Of a DNA stretch of 64,000 nucleotides, positions 63,398 through 64,000 are shown one piece after another. The DNA is from Kingdonia uniflora (taxonomy: Eukaryota; Streptophyta; Magnoliopsida; Ranunculales; Circaeasteraceae), in assembly GCA_014058105.1 (NCBI GenBank), contig JACGCM010001659.1:2170001-2234000 (forward strand), given 5' to 3'. Numbering within the stretch: the first letter of the stretch is position 1; every line of letters begins with the position of its first letter. The position numbers were made by a program, and so were the translations under genes. The notes beneath the pieces were generated by a model that was not told where the DNA came from, searched no databases, and saw only the letters and a program-made list of their open reading frames with translations.

Positions 63398-63779
63398 CTG
63401 CAACAAAAGCAGGCATACAGTCGTACGTTGTATGAGATATATAAAACCAAATATAAAAATATTTTACAGTCTTACGTTCTACATATAGGGGGAGCATATC
63501 TGGAAAACATTATTACAGTTCATTATGAGACTAAGAAAAATATAAACTATAGGCCACTATATTGTCGCATAAATTGCCAAGATTCTTGCCAGAACTGGTG
63601 GAAGAGTTTCCGTTTTGGTCTAACAATCATTTTAGTAAGAGAAATATTTACATCACACTAGCTGTTACTAAAACCGGATTACAAGATTAGTAAAAAATAT
63701 AAAGATCATGATTACCAAAAGAGCCCCTTAACCGCACTGGAATAACCAACACCAAACAGTTTAAGGAATAGCATGTGAA

Positions 63780-64000
63780 AAACCTTGTCGGGAGGGATAG
63801 AGTTATGTTGAGCACTTGTGTTTCATTCCTTTTGGAGTAATATGGGTAATTTAGCTAGAAAGTGTTGCGAGGGTGTCTGAAAGGAAGAGAGAAGTTATAG
63901 CGATGGAAAGCGGTGTAGACATGAATGGGATCTTTTCATTTTACTTCTTATGGTGAAGTGGAAAGATTGATCATGAGCTTCTCTTAACGTGTTAGGAGGA
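63780..64000 (+). mobile_element. LINE 3' fragment running off the window
   Basis: The plus-strand sequence (NLVGRDRVML near 63782, then KVLRGCLKGRE and a TSYGEVERL-like stretch) is a decayed match to [15 protein letters not shown]...FEGKEKS at 56165-56280. The upstream exons of the callose synthase gene must lie beyond it. Confidence 0.55.

Noticed and set aside
1..64000. tRNA, rRNA, CRISPR or bacterial operon features
   Set aside because: No tRNA cloverleaf, rRNA block, regular spacer array or Shine-Dalgarno-led gene cluster was seen; the content is plant nuclear.

Overview
The window is plant nuclear DNA, almost certainly from a eudicot with a transposon-rich genome. It is AT-rich with GT-AG introns, and it carries plant-type L1-like LINEs with RNase H domains, a plant chromovirus, small LTR elements primed from initiator tRNA-Met, and MITEs. 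I cannot name the species.

The only host gene I can support fills the whole window on the minus strand. It is a callose synthase (1,3-beta-glucan synthase, GT48 family) of the CALS9/GSL10 type. I could trace 36 consecutive coding exons from 63397 down to 676. Together they give 3,768 nt, or 1,256 codons, in one uninterrupted reading frame whose phases match at every junction. By comparison with the roughly 1,900-residue family, about the first 290 residues lie beyond the right edge and about the last 330 beyond the left edge. The exons cover the FKS1-type N-terminal domain, the N-terminal membrane cluster, the large cytosolic glucan synthase loop and the first two membrane segments of the C-terminal cluster. 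All acceptors are AG and all donors GT, with two exceptions. Exon 14 in this list uses GC (GCAAGT). Exon 11 has GAAAGT where GTAAGT is expected, which could cripple splicing or be a sequence error.

About 94% of the span is intron, and the large introns hold transposons. Region by region: 0.7-5.6 kb has exons 36-33 with two hAT-like MITEs, one carrying a second element inside it. 5.9-9.5 kb has two LINE remnants. 10.1-12.1 kb has exons 32-29. 12.4-14.1 kb is a small LTR element with a MITE inside, followed by a palindromic TRIM-like array (14.9-15.9 kb). 17.0-18.2 kb has exons 28-25. 20.2-24.75 kb is a pair of gag-only LTR elements of one family in inverted arrangement. 24.9-25.8 kb has exons 24-21, then a sense-strand LINE (26.1-28.3 kb). 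28.5-31.7 kb has exons 20-16 with a tandem TRIM array. 32.6-33.6 kb is a nested MITE. 34.1-44.8 kb has exons 15-6. 46.1 kb is a further MITE. 47.9-55.8 kb is a LINE split by an intact, very young Ty3/gypsy chromovirus (48979-54598, 417-bp LTRs differing at two positions, TSD GTGGG, single 1,577-residue gag-pol ORF). 56.1-60.5 kb has LINE tails and a gypsy pol scrap around exons 5 and 4. 61.9-63.4 kb has exons 3-1.

The gene and the transposons do not form a common pathway. The story is one essential-type gene kept in frame while its introns were inflated, mostly by elements lying antisense to it. I found no bacterial-type operon, CRISPR array, rRNA or tRNA gene.
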